Source of the DNA: JALHOP01 sp964484195
Lineage (GTDB): Bacteria > Myxococcota > XYA12-FULL-58-9 > JALHOP01
NCBI GenBank assembly: GCA_964484195.1
Contig: CAZAER010000001.1
Location: forward strand, 1-64,000
Reading direction: 5' to 3'
DNA length: 64,000 nt
The notes under the pieces are model-generated. The model worked only from the letters and a program-made list of their open reading frames with translations. It searched no databases and was not told the DNA's origin. Shown piece by piece: positions 17,907-26,604 of the stretch; positions within the stretch are counted from its first letter, which is position 1, and every line of letters begins with the position of its first letter. Made by a program: the position numbers and the translations under genes.

Positions 17907-18692
17907 CTAGCGCGCTGCCGCCCCCGCCATGGCGCCGAGCGAGACCATGGCCTCGACGACGCGGTCGCTGAAGGTGTCGCGACGCTTGTCTTCGGTGTCG
18001 AGGACGCCGACGAGCGCGCCGCCGGCGGTGACGATTGGTACCGCGACCTCGGACAGGCCGCTGAAGCTGTCGCGGATGTAGCGCGCATCGCGGCGGGTGT
18101 CGGTGATCCGCTCGAGCGTACGGTGCTCGGCGACGTGGCCGACGATGCCTTGGCCAATCGGGATGACCAGCGGATCGATGACGCCGAACTCCGGGCAAGC
18201 CTTGGGCCCGAAGGCCGCGATCTGCACGAGTGAACGATCGCGGACGCCGTAGACCACGCAATCCTCGCGCTGCAGTGTGGTGCCGACATGGCGCGCGAGC
18301 TGGCGCGCGTATGCCTCCGGCAACGAGACGCTGGCGGGACCCGCGGGTGGGGCTCCCAGGAGGCGATAACCATCCGCGTAGCAGGTCAGGAGGAAGCGGG
18401 GTCGGCGTGGGTCGGCCTCGAGCTTCTTGCGCAGGCGGCCGATGGTGACGTCGACGGCTCGGCTCACCGAGCTTTCGGAGTAGCCCCAGATCCCCGCCAG
18501 GAGGGCGCCTCGGCTGACCATCGCGCCGCCGGAATCGGCGAGCAGACGCAGGAGCGCGACTTCGCGCTCGTTGAGGGCACAGGTCAGGCTCCCCGGACCG
18601 CGAACCACGCCAAGGGCGAGGTCCACCACCCGATCGCCCAACGAAAGCGACCACTTACCTGAGGATGCGTCCATGACGGTGACTGTAGCCAA
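17907..18692 (-). CDS. Winged-helix (OmpR-type) and GAF domain regulator
   Basis: 261 residues. Residues ~20-110 form an OmpR/PhoB-type winged helix (LNEREVALLRLLADSGG ... SSVSRAVDVTIGRLRKKLE ... FLLTCYADGYRLL). Residues ~125-255 resemble a GAF domain (GQGIVGHVAEH, VAVPIVTAGGALVGVLD). Here the DNA-binding domain is at the N-terminus and there is no receiver domain, so it is probably controlled by a small ligand or redox signal rather than phosphorylation. Start is 18692, or ATG 18674. It lies 40 bp upstream of the epimerase gene. Confidence 0.8.
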   Translation of the reverse strand: MATVTVMDASSGKWSLSLGDRVVDLALGVVRGPGSLTCALNEREVALLRLLADSGGAMVSRGALLAGIWGYSESSVSRAVDVTIGRLRKKLEADPRRPRFLLTCYADGYRLLGAPPAGPASVSLPEAYARQLARHVGTTLQREDCVVYGVRDRSLVQIAAFGPKACPEFGVIDPLVIPIGQGIVGHVAEHRTLERITDTRRDARYIRDSFSGLSEVAVPIVTAGGALVGVLDTEDKRRDTFSDRVVEAMVSLGAMAGAAAR

Positions 18693-18720
18693 AACCAGGT
18701 GTGAAGTCCTGTGACCGCTG

Positions 18721-19641
18721 TCACGGTGCGGTACGGTTCTTTGCCTTGGTGATGAGCCGCGGCACGAAGGCGAGCGACATCAGCGCGTTCAAAGCCACCA
18801 TCACGAGGTGGGCCGCGAGCCCGCTATTGGCTGCCGCTGGAGCGGACACGCCCATGGCCACGAACCCCGCCGTCCAGCCAGCCTCTTGCGCCCCGAAGGT
18901 TCCCAGCGCCGACAAAGGAAGCACCGCCGCGAGGTTCGCCACGCTGGTCGCGACCACCATCGGGCCGATGCCGACGTCGATGGCGAAGGCGCGCAGTAGG
19001 AGGGCGAAAGCCACTGCCTGCACGCTCCAGATGCCCAGCGAGTAGAGCAGGCTGGTGGCGACGAATCGGGGCTCCTTGGTGAAGGGGAGGGCTTCGCGCA
19101 GCTTGTCGGCGAGCTTCCCGGGGATCACGCGCGCCGCGAGAGCGAACACCAAGTCCAAGCGGACGACGATGGCGAGAAGGCTGAGCGCAAGTCCCACGAA
19201 CAAGGGGTCTGCGCGTCCCAAGCCCAGAAGCGCGAGGATGAGGAGCCCGACGAGATCATAGATGCGCATCGTCAGTAAGACGCCCGCGCCTTGGGCGAGC
19301 GGCACCTCGAAGACGCGACGCGAGAGGGAAACGTAGACGACCTCGCCCAGGCGCAGCGGCAAGACGTGGTTCGCGAGATTGGTGACCGTCGCGAGGCCGA
19401 CACCGTCGCCGATGGTGAGCCGGCGGCCGAGGTAACGCGTGGTGATGCGCGCGATGCGCGCGCCCCGCACGACGTTGACGAGCCCGAAGAACACGCTAGC
19501 CGCAAGGATGCCAGGAACATTCTCGGTCGTGAGGAAGCCGAGGGTCGCTGTGGGATCAATCCAGCGGAGGAGCCAGCACCCGAGGACCACGGTGCCGCAG
19601 ATCGCCAGCAAAACCTGCCAGTGACGGGGAGTCGTTTTCAC
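18721..19641 (-). CDS. Lysylphosphatidylglycerol synthase TM-region/flippase-like membrane protein
   Basis: About 306 residues with seven to eight membrane helices and the UPF0104 pattern: LGRRLTIGDGVGLATVTNLANHVLP, LRLGEVVYVSLSRR near the N-terminus, ALGTFGAQEAGWTAG near the C-terminus. Members include the MprF flippase region and polyprenol-linked sugar transport proteins. The GTG start at 19641 is the first plausible codon, but only three bases separate it from the divergent ATG at 19645, so one of the two starts may be wrong. No ribosome site is obvious for the GTG. Confidence 0.75.
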   Translation of the reverse strand: MKTTPRHWQVLLAICGTVVLGCWLLRWIDPTATLGFLTTENVPGILAASVFFGLVNVVRGARIARITTRYLGRRLTIGDGVGLATVTNLANHVLPLRLGEVVYVSLSRRVFEVPLAQGAGVLLTMRIYDLVGLLILALLGLGRADPLFVGLALSLLAIVVRLDLVFALAARVIPGKLADKLREALPFTKEPRFVATSLLYSLGIWSVQAVAFALLLRAFAIDVGIGPMVVATSVANLAAVLPLSALGTFGAQEAGWTAGFVAMGVSAPAAANSGLAAHLVMVALNALMSLAFVPRLITKAKNRTAP

Positions 19642-19644
19642 AGT

Positions 19645-21747
19645 ATGGCAACGCCCGTGCGCGTGGTGTCCATCATAGCCCTGCTTGCGCTGTTTTCGAC
19701 CGGCGCGGAAGCCCAACCGCCTCCAATCATGATCGGCGAGTACGGGTCGATGACGGGCTCGGAGGCGCACTTCGGGCAGACCACCCATCGCGGCATCATG
19801 CTCGCCATCGAGCAGAAGAACGCTGCCGGCGGCGTCCACGGGCGCAAGCTCGAGGTTCGCGTCTACGACGACCAGGGCAAATCCCAGGAGGTCGGTACCG
19901 CGGTGACCCGACTCATCACCAACGACAAGGTGGTGGCGGTGCTCGGCGAAGTGTCGTCGTCGTTGTCGATCGCCGGCGCGCGTGTGGCGCAGCAGTACGG
20001 CATTCCGATGATTTCGCCATCATCGACCGCGAGCGGAGTCACCGAGGTCGGTGACATGGTCTCTCGCGCGTGTTTCGTCGACGCGTTCCAGGGTTACGCC
20101 GCCGCGCGTTTCGCCCGCGACAACTTGGCGCTCTCGCGGGCCGCCGTCCTCTACGACCAGGCGACGCCGTATTCGAAGGAGCTCTACGCCGTCTTCGCTC
20201 ACGATTTCGAGGCCATGGGCGGCAAGATTGTGACCGCTCAAGCGTACAGCGGCGGCGACTCGGACTACTCGGCACAGCTCACCAGCATCAAAGCGACGAA
20301 CCCGGAGATCATCTACGTCCCCGGCTACTACACCGACGTCGGCAACATTCACCTGCAGGCGCGCAAGCTCGGTGTCACGCAGCCGCTCATCGGTGGTGAC
20401 GGCTGGGACAGCCCCGAGCTCGCACGCATCGGCGGCGACACGGTCAACGGCAGCTACTTCACCAGCCAATACGCCAACGAAGACCAGCGCTCCGAGGTGC
20501 AGGCGTACGCGAAAGCGTTCCGCGAGAAGTACAACGAGACGCCGGACGGCTTGTCGGCACTGGGCTACGACGCGGCGCTGGTGCTCATCGCGGCGCTCGA
20601 GCGGACACCGTCGCTCGACCCCAAGGAGCTCGCCCGCGCCATCGCCACCACCAAAGATCTCAACGGCGTCACCGGCAGCATCACCATGGACGAGAACCGC
20701 AACCCGGTGAAAGGCGCGGTCATCGTCAAGCTCGACAAGGGTGAGATCGTCTACGCCGGCCGCGTCCAGCCGCAAGACCCCGACAATCCTTGGCGCCCGA
20801 CTACCACCGCGAGCGTGGAAGAGGCGTCGTCCGCTGAAGCGGGCGTGTCGCGCTTCCTGCAAACGTTGCTCGACGCCCTCGCCGTGGGAAGCCTCTACGC
20901 GCTCATCGCCCTGGGCTACACCATGGTCTACGGCATCCTCACCTTCATCAACTTCGCGCACAGCGACATTTTCATGACCGGAGCCTGGGTGTCGCTCGTG
21001 CTCGCTACCGGTATGGGCGGATCTGCGAACGTGGTGGTGGTGCTCGTGGCCGCGATGCTGGTCTGCGGGCTCATGGGCTTCGTCATCGAGCGTTTCGCCT
21101 ATCGTCCGCTGCGGCGGGCGCCTCGCCTGAATGTGCTCATCACCGCCATCGGCGTCTCGTTGCTCATCCAGAACGTCGGCCAGCTGCCGGCCGTGTTCGG
21201 GGCCAACCCCAAGCGCATGCCGTCCCTCATCGACGACTTCACGTTGATGACCTTGGCCGGAGTGCACGTGCGCTTGGTCGACGTGCTGGTCATCGTGCTC
21301 GCGGTCGTGCTGATGGTGGCCCTGCAGCTCTTGGTCTTCGGCACCAAGCTGGGCCGCGCCATGCGCGCGGTGTCGTACGACATGCGCAGCGCCGCGTTGA
21401 TGGGCATCAATGTCGACCGCATCGTTTCGATCACCTTCGTCACCGGCTCCGCGTTGGCGGCCGCCGCGGGTCTCCTCTACGCCACCAAATATCCCGGCTT
21501 GAATCAGCCGGCGCATGCGACCTGGGTGCTCCTCGGGCTCAAGGCGTTCGTCGCGGCGGTCGTCGGCGGCATCGGCAACGTGCGCGGCGCGGTCGCCGGC
21601 GGCTTGCTCATCGGCTTCGTCGAGCTCTTCGGCGCGGGGTATCTGTCGCCGCACCTGCGTGACCTCTACGTCTTTGCGCTGCTCATTGGCGTGCTCTTGT
21701 TCAAGCCCACCGGCATCCTCGGCCGCGCCACGGTGGAGAAGGTATGA
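19645..21747 (+). CDS. Branched-chain amino-acid-type ABC transporter: binding protein fused to LivH-like permease
   Basis: 700 residues in one frame. A signal peptide (~1-24, ending GAEAQ) is followed by a Leu/Ile/Val-type periplasmic binding protein (~25-385: GEYGSMTGSEAHFGQ, GIPMISPSSTAS, GLSALGYDAALVL). A short linker (~386-402) leads into a LivH-type permease of about eight helices (LLDALAVGSLYALIALGYTMVYG, GTKLGRAMRAVS). Binding protein and permease are normally separate genes. LivM, LivG and LivF homologues follow with 4-base, 4-base and 1-base overlaps, so the importer is complete. The substrate could be an amino acid, amide or urea. Confidence 0.9.
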   Translation: MATPVRVVSIIALLALFSTGAEAQPPPIMIGEYGSMTGSEAHFGQTTHRGIMLAIEQKNAAGGVHGRKLEVRVYDDQGKSQEVGTAVTRLITNDKVVAVLGEVSSSLSIAGARVAQQYGIPMISPSSTASGVTEVGDMVSRACFVDAFQGYAAARFARDNLALSRAAVLYDQATPYSKELYAVFAHDFEAMGGKIVTAQAYSGGDSDYSAQLTSIKATNPEIIYVPGYYTDVGNIHLQARKLGVTQPLIGGDGWDSPELARIGGDTVNGSYFTSQYANEDQRSEVQAYAKAFREKYNETPDGLSALGYDAALVLIAALERTPSLDPKELARAIATTKDLNGVTGSITMDENRNPVKGAVIVKLDKGEIVYAGRVQPQDPDNPWRPTTTASVEEASSAEAGVSRFLQTLLDALAVGSLYALIALGYTMVYGILTFINFAHSDIFMTGAWVSLVLATGMGGSANVVVVLVAAMLVCGLMGFVIERFAYRPLRRAPRLNVLITAIGVSLLIQNVGQLPAVFGANPKRMPSLIDDFTLMTLAGVHVRLVDVLVIVLAVVLMVALQLLVFGTKLGRAMRAVSYDMRSAALMGINVDRIVSITFVTGSALAAAAGLLYATKYPGLNQPAHATWVLLGLKAFVAAVVGGIGNVRGAVAGGLLIGFVELFGAGYLSPHLRDLYVFALLIGVLLFKPTGILGRATVEKV

Positions 21748-22769
21748 AGAGCACGCTGCCAGTCGCCGCAGTGCTCGTCATCGCGGTCATCGTCCACGTG
21801 CTCATCGTGCCGCTGGTGGGTCCGTTCTACGGCAAGGTCATCGTCGACATCGGCATCAATGCCATGCTCGCCGTCTCCTTGAACATCGTGAACGGCTTCA
21901 CGGGGCAGTTCTCGATTGGGCACGCCGGTTTCATGGCGATCGGCGGCTATGTCGGTGCGATCATCACGTACTACGGGTCGTTTCTCGTGTGGGATTCGCC
22001 CGAGCTACGGACCGACCTCGCCGGCTACATCCTCTTTCTCACGGGCTGCCTCGCGGGTGGGCTCATCGCGGCGGTGTTCGGTTACGTGGTGGGCTTGCCG
22101 TCATTGCGCCTGCGCGGCGACTACCTCGCTATCGTGACTCTGGGCTTCGGCGAGATCCTCCGCGTCATGCTGCAGCAAACCGACGACGTGTTGACGAACG
22201 CGCAGCGCGTGCGTGCGGCGTTCCCGTTTGGCTTGTTGACCAAGGTCGGCGGCGCCCTCGGCTTCACCGGGGTACCGTTCTACACCTCGCCGGTCGCGGT
22301 CTACGTGTTCTGCGGCATCACGGTGCTGGTCGCCTACCGCTTGAAGTCGTCGACCTACGGTCGCGCCTTCTTGTCCATCCGCGAAAACGAGCTTGCTGCC
22401 GAAGCGATGGGGATCCACACCACGCGATTCAAGGTCCGCGCCTTCGTGCTCGCCGCCTTCTTCGCGGGCATCGCAGGCGTGCTCTATGCCCATGAGGTGG
22501 GCGTTACCCTGACGCCGCGCGAGCTCGGCTTCCAAAAGTCGTTCGACATCGTGATCATGGTCGTTCTGGGAGGCATGGGATCGATCTCCGGGTCCGTCAT
22601 CGCGGCCGCGCTCTTGACCATTTTGCCGGAAGCGCTGCGCTCGTTCGCCGAGTACCGCCTCATCATCTATGCGTTGTTGCTCATCGCCGTGATGCTGTCG
22701 CGCCCCCAAGGCCTGCTCGGCGTCCGCGAGCTCTGGGACTTCCGCAAGCGTCGCGGAGCCGCGGCATGA
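21744..22769 (+). CDS. livM: Branched-chain amino-acid-type ABC transporter permease
   Basis: 341 residues, about ten membrane helices, with LivM hallmarks: LNIVNGFTGQFSIGHAGFMAIGGYVGA, LRLRGDYLAIVTLGFGEI, RAFLSIRENELAAEAMGI and VVLGGMGSISGSV. It would form the second half of the membrane channel with the fused LivH part of the preceding protein. The ATG overlaps the previous stop by four bases and the next gene starts in its own stop. Confidence 0.9.
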   Translation: MKSTLPVAAVLVIAVIVHVLIVPLVGPFYGKVIVDIGINAMLAVSLNIVNGFTGQFSIGHAGFMAIGGYVGAIITYYGSFLVWDSPELRTDLAGYILFLTGCLAGGLIAAVFGYVVGLPSLRLRGDYLAIVTLGFGEILRVMLQQTDDVLTNAQRVRAAFPFGLLTKVGGALGFTGVPFYTSPVAVYVFCGITVLVAYRLKSSTYGRAFLSIRENELAAEAMGIHTTRFKVRAFVLAAFFAGIAGVLYAHEVGVTLTPRELGFQKSFDIVIMVVLGGMGSISGSVIAAALLTILPEALRSFAEYRLIIYALLLIAVMLSRPQGLLGVRELWDFRKRRGAAA

Positions 22770-23527
22770 GCGTCCTCGAAGTAGCCGGTGTTTCGAAGAC
22801 CTTCGGCGGTCTGGCCGCGGTGAGCGACTTTCGCTTGCGGCTGGAGGAGGGTGACCTGCAGGCGCTCATCGGGCCCAACGGCGCTGGCAAGACCACCTGC
22901 TTCAACTTGCTCACCGGTGTGTATCGGCCCGACGCAGGCATCGTCCGTTTGAGCGGACAGGAAATCACTGGCAAGAAGCCGTACCAGATCGCCGCGGCTG
23001 GTATGTCGCGTACCTTCCAGAACATCCGTCTGTTCGCGAATCTGTCGGTGCTCGACAACGTGCGCGTCGCCTGTCACTTGCGCGCCAAGCACACCACGGC
23101 GGCCGCCATTTTTCGCACGCCTTCGCACTATGCCGCGGAGCGCGACATGACCGCGCAGGCCATGCGCTTGCTCGAGATTTTCGGTCTCGCGGGTCGCGCG
23201 GAAGAACCCTCCGCGAGCCTGCCGTATGGCGATCAGCGTCGCCTCGAGATTGCTCGCGCCATCGCCACCCGCCCCAAGGTGCTGCTCCTCGACGAGCCCG
23301 CGGCCGGCATGAACCCACAAGAGAAAGTCGCTCTGCGCGACCTCATCGACCTCATTCGGCGCGAGTTCGGGCTCACCGTGTTGCTCATCGAGCACGACAT
23401 GGGTCTGGTCATGCAGATCTGCCGGCGCATCACGGTCCTCGACCACGGTGTCGTCATCGCGGAGGGCGCCCCTGCCGACGTGCAAAACGATCCCAAGGTC
23501 GTCGAAGCCTATCTGGGAGTTGCCTGA
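22766..23527 (+). CDS. livG: Branched-chain amino-acid-type ABC transporter ATPase, LivG type
   Basis: 253 residues. Walker A GPNGAGKTT, signature region LPYGDQRRLEIARAIA (LSGGQ replaced by LPYGDQ, usual for LivG), Walker B VLLLDEPAAGM, and the H-loop LIEHDMGLVM. One of the two nucleotide-binding subunits of the importer. Confidence 0.92.
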   Translation: MSVLEVAGVSKTFGGLAAVSDFRLRLEEGDLQALIGPNGAGKTTCFNLLTGVYRPDAGIVRLSGQEITGKKPYQIAAAGMSRTFQNIRLFANLSVLDNVRVACHLRAKHTTAAAIFRTPSHYAAERDMTAQAMRLLEIFGLAGRAEEPSASLPYGDQRRLEIARAIATRPKVLLLDEPAAGMNPQEKVALRDLIDLIRREFGLTVLLIEHDMGLVMQICRRITVLDHGVVIAEGAPADVQNDPKVVEAYLGVA

Positions 23528-24234
23528 TGCTGCTCATCGACGGGCTCGACGTTCACTACGGCGCGGTGCACGCCTTACGTGGAGTGTCGCTCCAAGTCGA
23601 GGCTGGCCAAATCGTCACCCTCATCGGTGCCAATGGCGCCGGCAAGTCGACCACGCTGCGCGCCATCTCCGGTCTCGTGAAGCCGAGCGGCGGTAACATT
23701 GGCTTCGACGGCAAGCCGCTCGGCGACCTCGCGCCACACGACATCGTCCGACTCGGCATCGCGCACGCCCCGGAAGGGCGCGGCATCTTCGCGAACCTGA
23801 CCGTCGACGAAAACCTCGAGCTCGGCAGCTACATGCGACGTGACCGCGCCGCGATTGCGTCCGACCGCGACAAGGCTCTGACGCTCTTTCCGCGTTTGAA
23901 GGAGCGCCTCGCGCAATCCGCCGGCACGTTGTCGGGGGGCGAGCAGCAGATGCTGGCCATTGCCCGCGCATTGTTGGGGCGGCCACGCCTGCTGTTGCTC
24001 GATGAGCCGTCGCTCGGTCTTGCGCCGCAGATCGTCCAGGTGATCTTTGGTATCATCCGTGACATCAACGCTGCGGGGACTACCATCTTGTTGGTCGAGC
24101 AAAACGCGCACATGGCACTGAAGGTCGCGCATCACGCCTATGTGCTCGAAGTCGGTGCCATCGCGATGGCGGACAAGGCGAGCGTGCTCGCCGAGAGCGA
24201 CGCGGTTCGCAAAGCCTATTTGGGGGTCCATTGA
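23527..24234 (+). CDS. livF: Branched-chain amino-acid-type ABC transporter ATPase, LivF type
   Basis: 235 residues. Walker A GANGAGKST, LSGGEQQMLAIARALL signature, Walker B LLLLDEPSLGL, H-loop VEQNAHMAL. The HAPEGRGIFANLTVDENL segment is typical of LivF. It starts on the last base of livG, and its own stop overlaps the TTG start of the thioesterase gene. Confidence 0.92.
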   Translation: MLLIDGLDVHYGAVHALRGVSLQVEAGQIVTLIGANGAGKSTTLRAISGLVKPSGGNIGFDGKPLGDLAPHDIVRLGIAHAPEGRGIFANLTVDENLELGSYMRRDRAAIASDRDKALTLFPRLKERLAQSAGTLSGGEQQMLAIARALLGRPRLLLLDEPSLGLAPQIVQVIFGIIRDINAAGTTILLVEQNAHMALKVAHHAYVLEVGAIAMADKASVLAESDAVRKAYLGVH

Positions 24235-24620
24235 GCTACAAATCGAGCGTCAAAATATATCTCGAAGACACCGATGCGCAGGGCATCGTCTACCATGCCA
24301 ACTACCTCAAGTACTTCGAGCGTGGACGCACCGACGTGCTCGACAAGAGCGGCGCGGGTCTCGCGCGGGCGCAAACGCTCGGCTTTCGCTTCGTGGTCCA
24401 CGAAATGAAGATCAAGTTCTTGCGCCCGGCGAAGCTCGGCGACGTCTTGTCCATTTCAACGGACATGAAACGTTCGTCGCAGTTTCGTGTGACTTTCCAG
24501 CAAGTCGCCAAGCGTGACAACGAGATCGTGGTGCGGGCGGACGTCGAGGTCGTGTGCATCGGTAGCAACGGAGACCTCGTCGAGATTACGGACGCGATGC
24601 TGCCCGGGGTAGGCGCGTAG
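24231..24620 (+). CDS. YbgC/4HBT-family acyl-CoA thioesterase
   Basis: 129 residues with a hot-dog fold signature: EDTDAQGIVYHANYLKYFERGR, in which the Asp near residue 16 is catalytic in YbgC-type thioesterases. It starts with TTG at 24231, with GGGGG four bases upstream and a four-base overlap with livF. It would hydrolyse acyl-CoA or a related thioester. Linkage to the importer is by position; it may simply be co-transcribed. Confidence 0.85.
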   Translation: MSYKSSVKIYLEDTDAQGIVYHANYLKYFERGRTDVLDKSGAGLARAQTLGFRFVVHEMKIKFLRPAKLGDVLSISTDMKRSSQFRVTFQQVAKRDNEIVVRADVEVVCIGSNGDLVEITDAMLPGVGA

Positions 24621-24648
24621 CCTCGAAGCGGCATGCCGCAATCGAGGC
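24620..24648. terminator. Hairpin between convergent genes
   Basis: An inverted repeat of seven-base arms (GCCTCGA / TCGAGGC) encloses the palindrome GCGGCATGCCGC, directly after the thioesterase stop and 24 bp before the stop of the convergent protease gene. It could terminate transcription from both sides. There is no T-run, so the call rests on symmetry and position. Confidence 0.45.
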
Positions 24649-24671
24649 CGAACCAACCCTGATCACGCGCG

Positions 24672-26537
24672 TCAGTTATGGGCGGTGATGTGCCGGTGGC
24701 GGCTCTCGAAGGTCAGCGCGCCGCGCGGGAAGACCTTGCCCTCTTCGAGGTCGACCACGAAGTCACCGGCGAGCGTCGACAGCACGACGCAGATGCGGCC
24801 GTGCGAGACCACCCACTCCGCCTGGATGTTGGCTTCGGAGAACAGGGTGTCGAACGCCTCGAGAATGCGCATCGCGCCCTCGCTGCCCTGCATCGCGGCG
24901 GCCATGAGGTCGCGGCGGATGACTTCCTTCGCGGCTTCCACGCCCTTCGCGAGCTCGGGCAAGCCGTTCTCGAGGTTGTACTTCGGCGGGATCTTCAGCG
25001 TGGACACGTCCATCGCGAACACTTCGCCATCCTCGATGACGGCGGTCACGGTGGCGTCGTCGACCGGGAGCTTGAGCGTCCCAGCCGAGTTGGTGAGCAC
25101 GGGCCGGACGGTAACCTTGCGCACGTTGTCGAACACGCGGTCCGAGAGGATCTCGAACTGGATGTCCTTGCGCTCGGCAATCTGTGGCACCTGCTGGAGC
25201 AGCTTCACGATGTCTTCGCCGTTGGCCGCCTTCGCCTTGCCCTGGAGCGACGGGGTCAACCCGACGTCCAGCATGTGGCGCGCCTTGGCTTCGTCGAGCA
25301 TGGCCTTGATGAGTGGCTCTGCGGCCTGTGGCGCGTGTTTGGCGAGGTGAGCGCGCATGCCTTCGGCGAGCGCGCGCACGAGGTCGCTGCTCGTGGGGCT
25401 TTGCGTCGTGATGTAGAGGTTCGCCTTGACGATGGCGCCCATCATGATGTCGGCGGCTTGTTCTTCGTTGCCGAGTATCTGCGCCAGCTTGCCGGCGGTG
25501 CTCCACATGAGGCCGGAGTAGACGAGTCCGCGATCGTGGACCTCGGTAATCTTGGGATCGAGCACCTTGGTGTTGTCGACGCGACGGATACCGCCACGCA
25601 TCTCCTCCGGCGCTTGGCCTTGTTGCACCAGGAAGGTGCCGAGGTCTTCACCGAGGCCCGGGTTGCGGTGGTAGAGGCAAGCCATGAGGTCGCCGAAGGC
25701 TTCGTGCCAGGCGCCGCCTTCTCCGCTACCGCGGACGAGTCCGGGCACGAGGTGCTCCAATAGGCCGTGGCTCGCTTCGTGGACGACGGTGTCCTTGTCG
25801 GCTGCGAGCGGGAAGGTGCCCTTGTGGTTGCCGAAGAAGTAGATGTTCTTCGCGGGTACATAGGCGGCGTTGAGGATGTCCATCGCATTCACGAAGACGC
25901 GAATGACGCCGTTGAAGTTGCTGCGGTCCTTGTAGACCGAGGCGAGGTCGAGCTTCATGCCCTCGAGCTTGCCGAGGAAGCTCGCGAGCGTGTGCACGGT
26001 TTGCGACTGCACGAAGGCGTCGCTCGGCACGTTGGCCTGCTCGGTGAACGGCGCGTTGCCTTGCACCGTCGAGATCGCCTTCTCACCGCTCACGTGAATC
26101 AGCATGACCTTCACGCCTTCGGGCGTAAGCGCGACTTGGCGCGGCAGCTCGGCGACGACGGTTTGATCGCCGCTGCGGACCCGGTTCTCCTTGGCCCACA
26201 CGGTGATTTTGGGATTGTTCTCGACGACGCTCTGGCCACCTTCACCGCCTTCACGAATGCGGCTGACGCTCGGACCGGCGAATTTCGCGCCGCCCATGGC
26301 GTTCACCATGCCGGCCTGCGCGGGGGTCGCCGTACCGCGGGCGACTGCCTCGCGGGCGCGCTCCATGGCCACGGTCTCGATGCCCTGCTTGAAGCTCAGA
26401 CCAAAAGGAATCGTGTCGGTGTTGGCGGCGCGGAGAGCGACTTTGGCCTTCGTTGACGCGGCATTGGCGGGGGCTGCCGCCGGGACCGAGACAGACGGAG
26501 AGGTGCCTGCGGACTGGGAAGTTCGCTTGATGGTCAT
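24672..26537 (-). CDS. Thermolysin-like (gluzincin) zinc metalloprotease
   Basis: 621 residues. VVHEASHGLLEH carries the zinc motif HExxH (His253, Glu254, His257), and WHEAFGDLMA 22 residues later supplies Glu279 as third ligand, the spacing and form found in M4-type peptidases. The N-terminus is Ser/Ala/Pro-rich and shows no signal peptide, which is unusual because M4 peptidases are normally secreted. Residues ~60-240 may act as an FTP/PepSY-like propeptide, but no motif confirms this. The C-terminal ~250 residues are of unknown fold. Confidence 0.7.
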   Translation of the reverse strand: MTIKRTSQSAGTSPSVSVPAAAPANAASTKAKVALRAANTDTIPFGLSFKQGIETVAMERAREAVARGTATPAQAGMVNAMGGAKFAGPSVSRIREGGEGGQSVVENNPKITVWAKENRVRSGDQTVVAELPRQVALTPEGVKVMLIHVSGEKAISTVQGNAPFTEQANVPSDAFVQSQTVHTLASFLGKLEGMKLDLASVYKDRSNFNGVIRVFVNAMDILNAAYVPAKNIYFFGNHKGTFPLAADKDTVVHEASHGLLEHLVPGLVRGSGEGGAWHEAFGDLMACLYHRNPGLGEDLGTFLVQQGQAPEEMRGGIRRVDNTKVLDPKITEVHDRGLVYSGLMWSTAGKLAQILGNEEQAADIMMGAIVKANLYITTQSPTSSDLVRALAEGMRAHLAKHAPQAAEPLIKAMLDEAKARHMLDVGLTPSLQGKAKAANGEDIVKLLQQVPQIAERKDIQFEILSDRVFDNVRKVTVRPVLTNSAGTLKLPVDDATVTAVIEDGEVFAMDVSTLKIPPKYNLENGLPELAKGVEAAKEVIRRDLMAAAMQGSEGAMRILEAFDTLFSEANIQAEWVVSHGRICVVLSTLAGDFVVDLEEGKVFPRGALTFESRHRHITAHN

Positions 26538-26604
26538 GGATTGTCCTTGGGATTTGGCCGTTATCGGCGTTCAGCCCGGGAGGTTTCGTCGGTTTTAGAA
26601 GGGC

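Noticed and set aside
20020..21654. A 544-codon minus-strand frame opposite the ABC fusion gene
   Set aside because: It is low-complexity Asp/His/Arg-rich sequence produced by codon bias of the clearly coding ABC gene.
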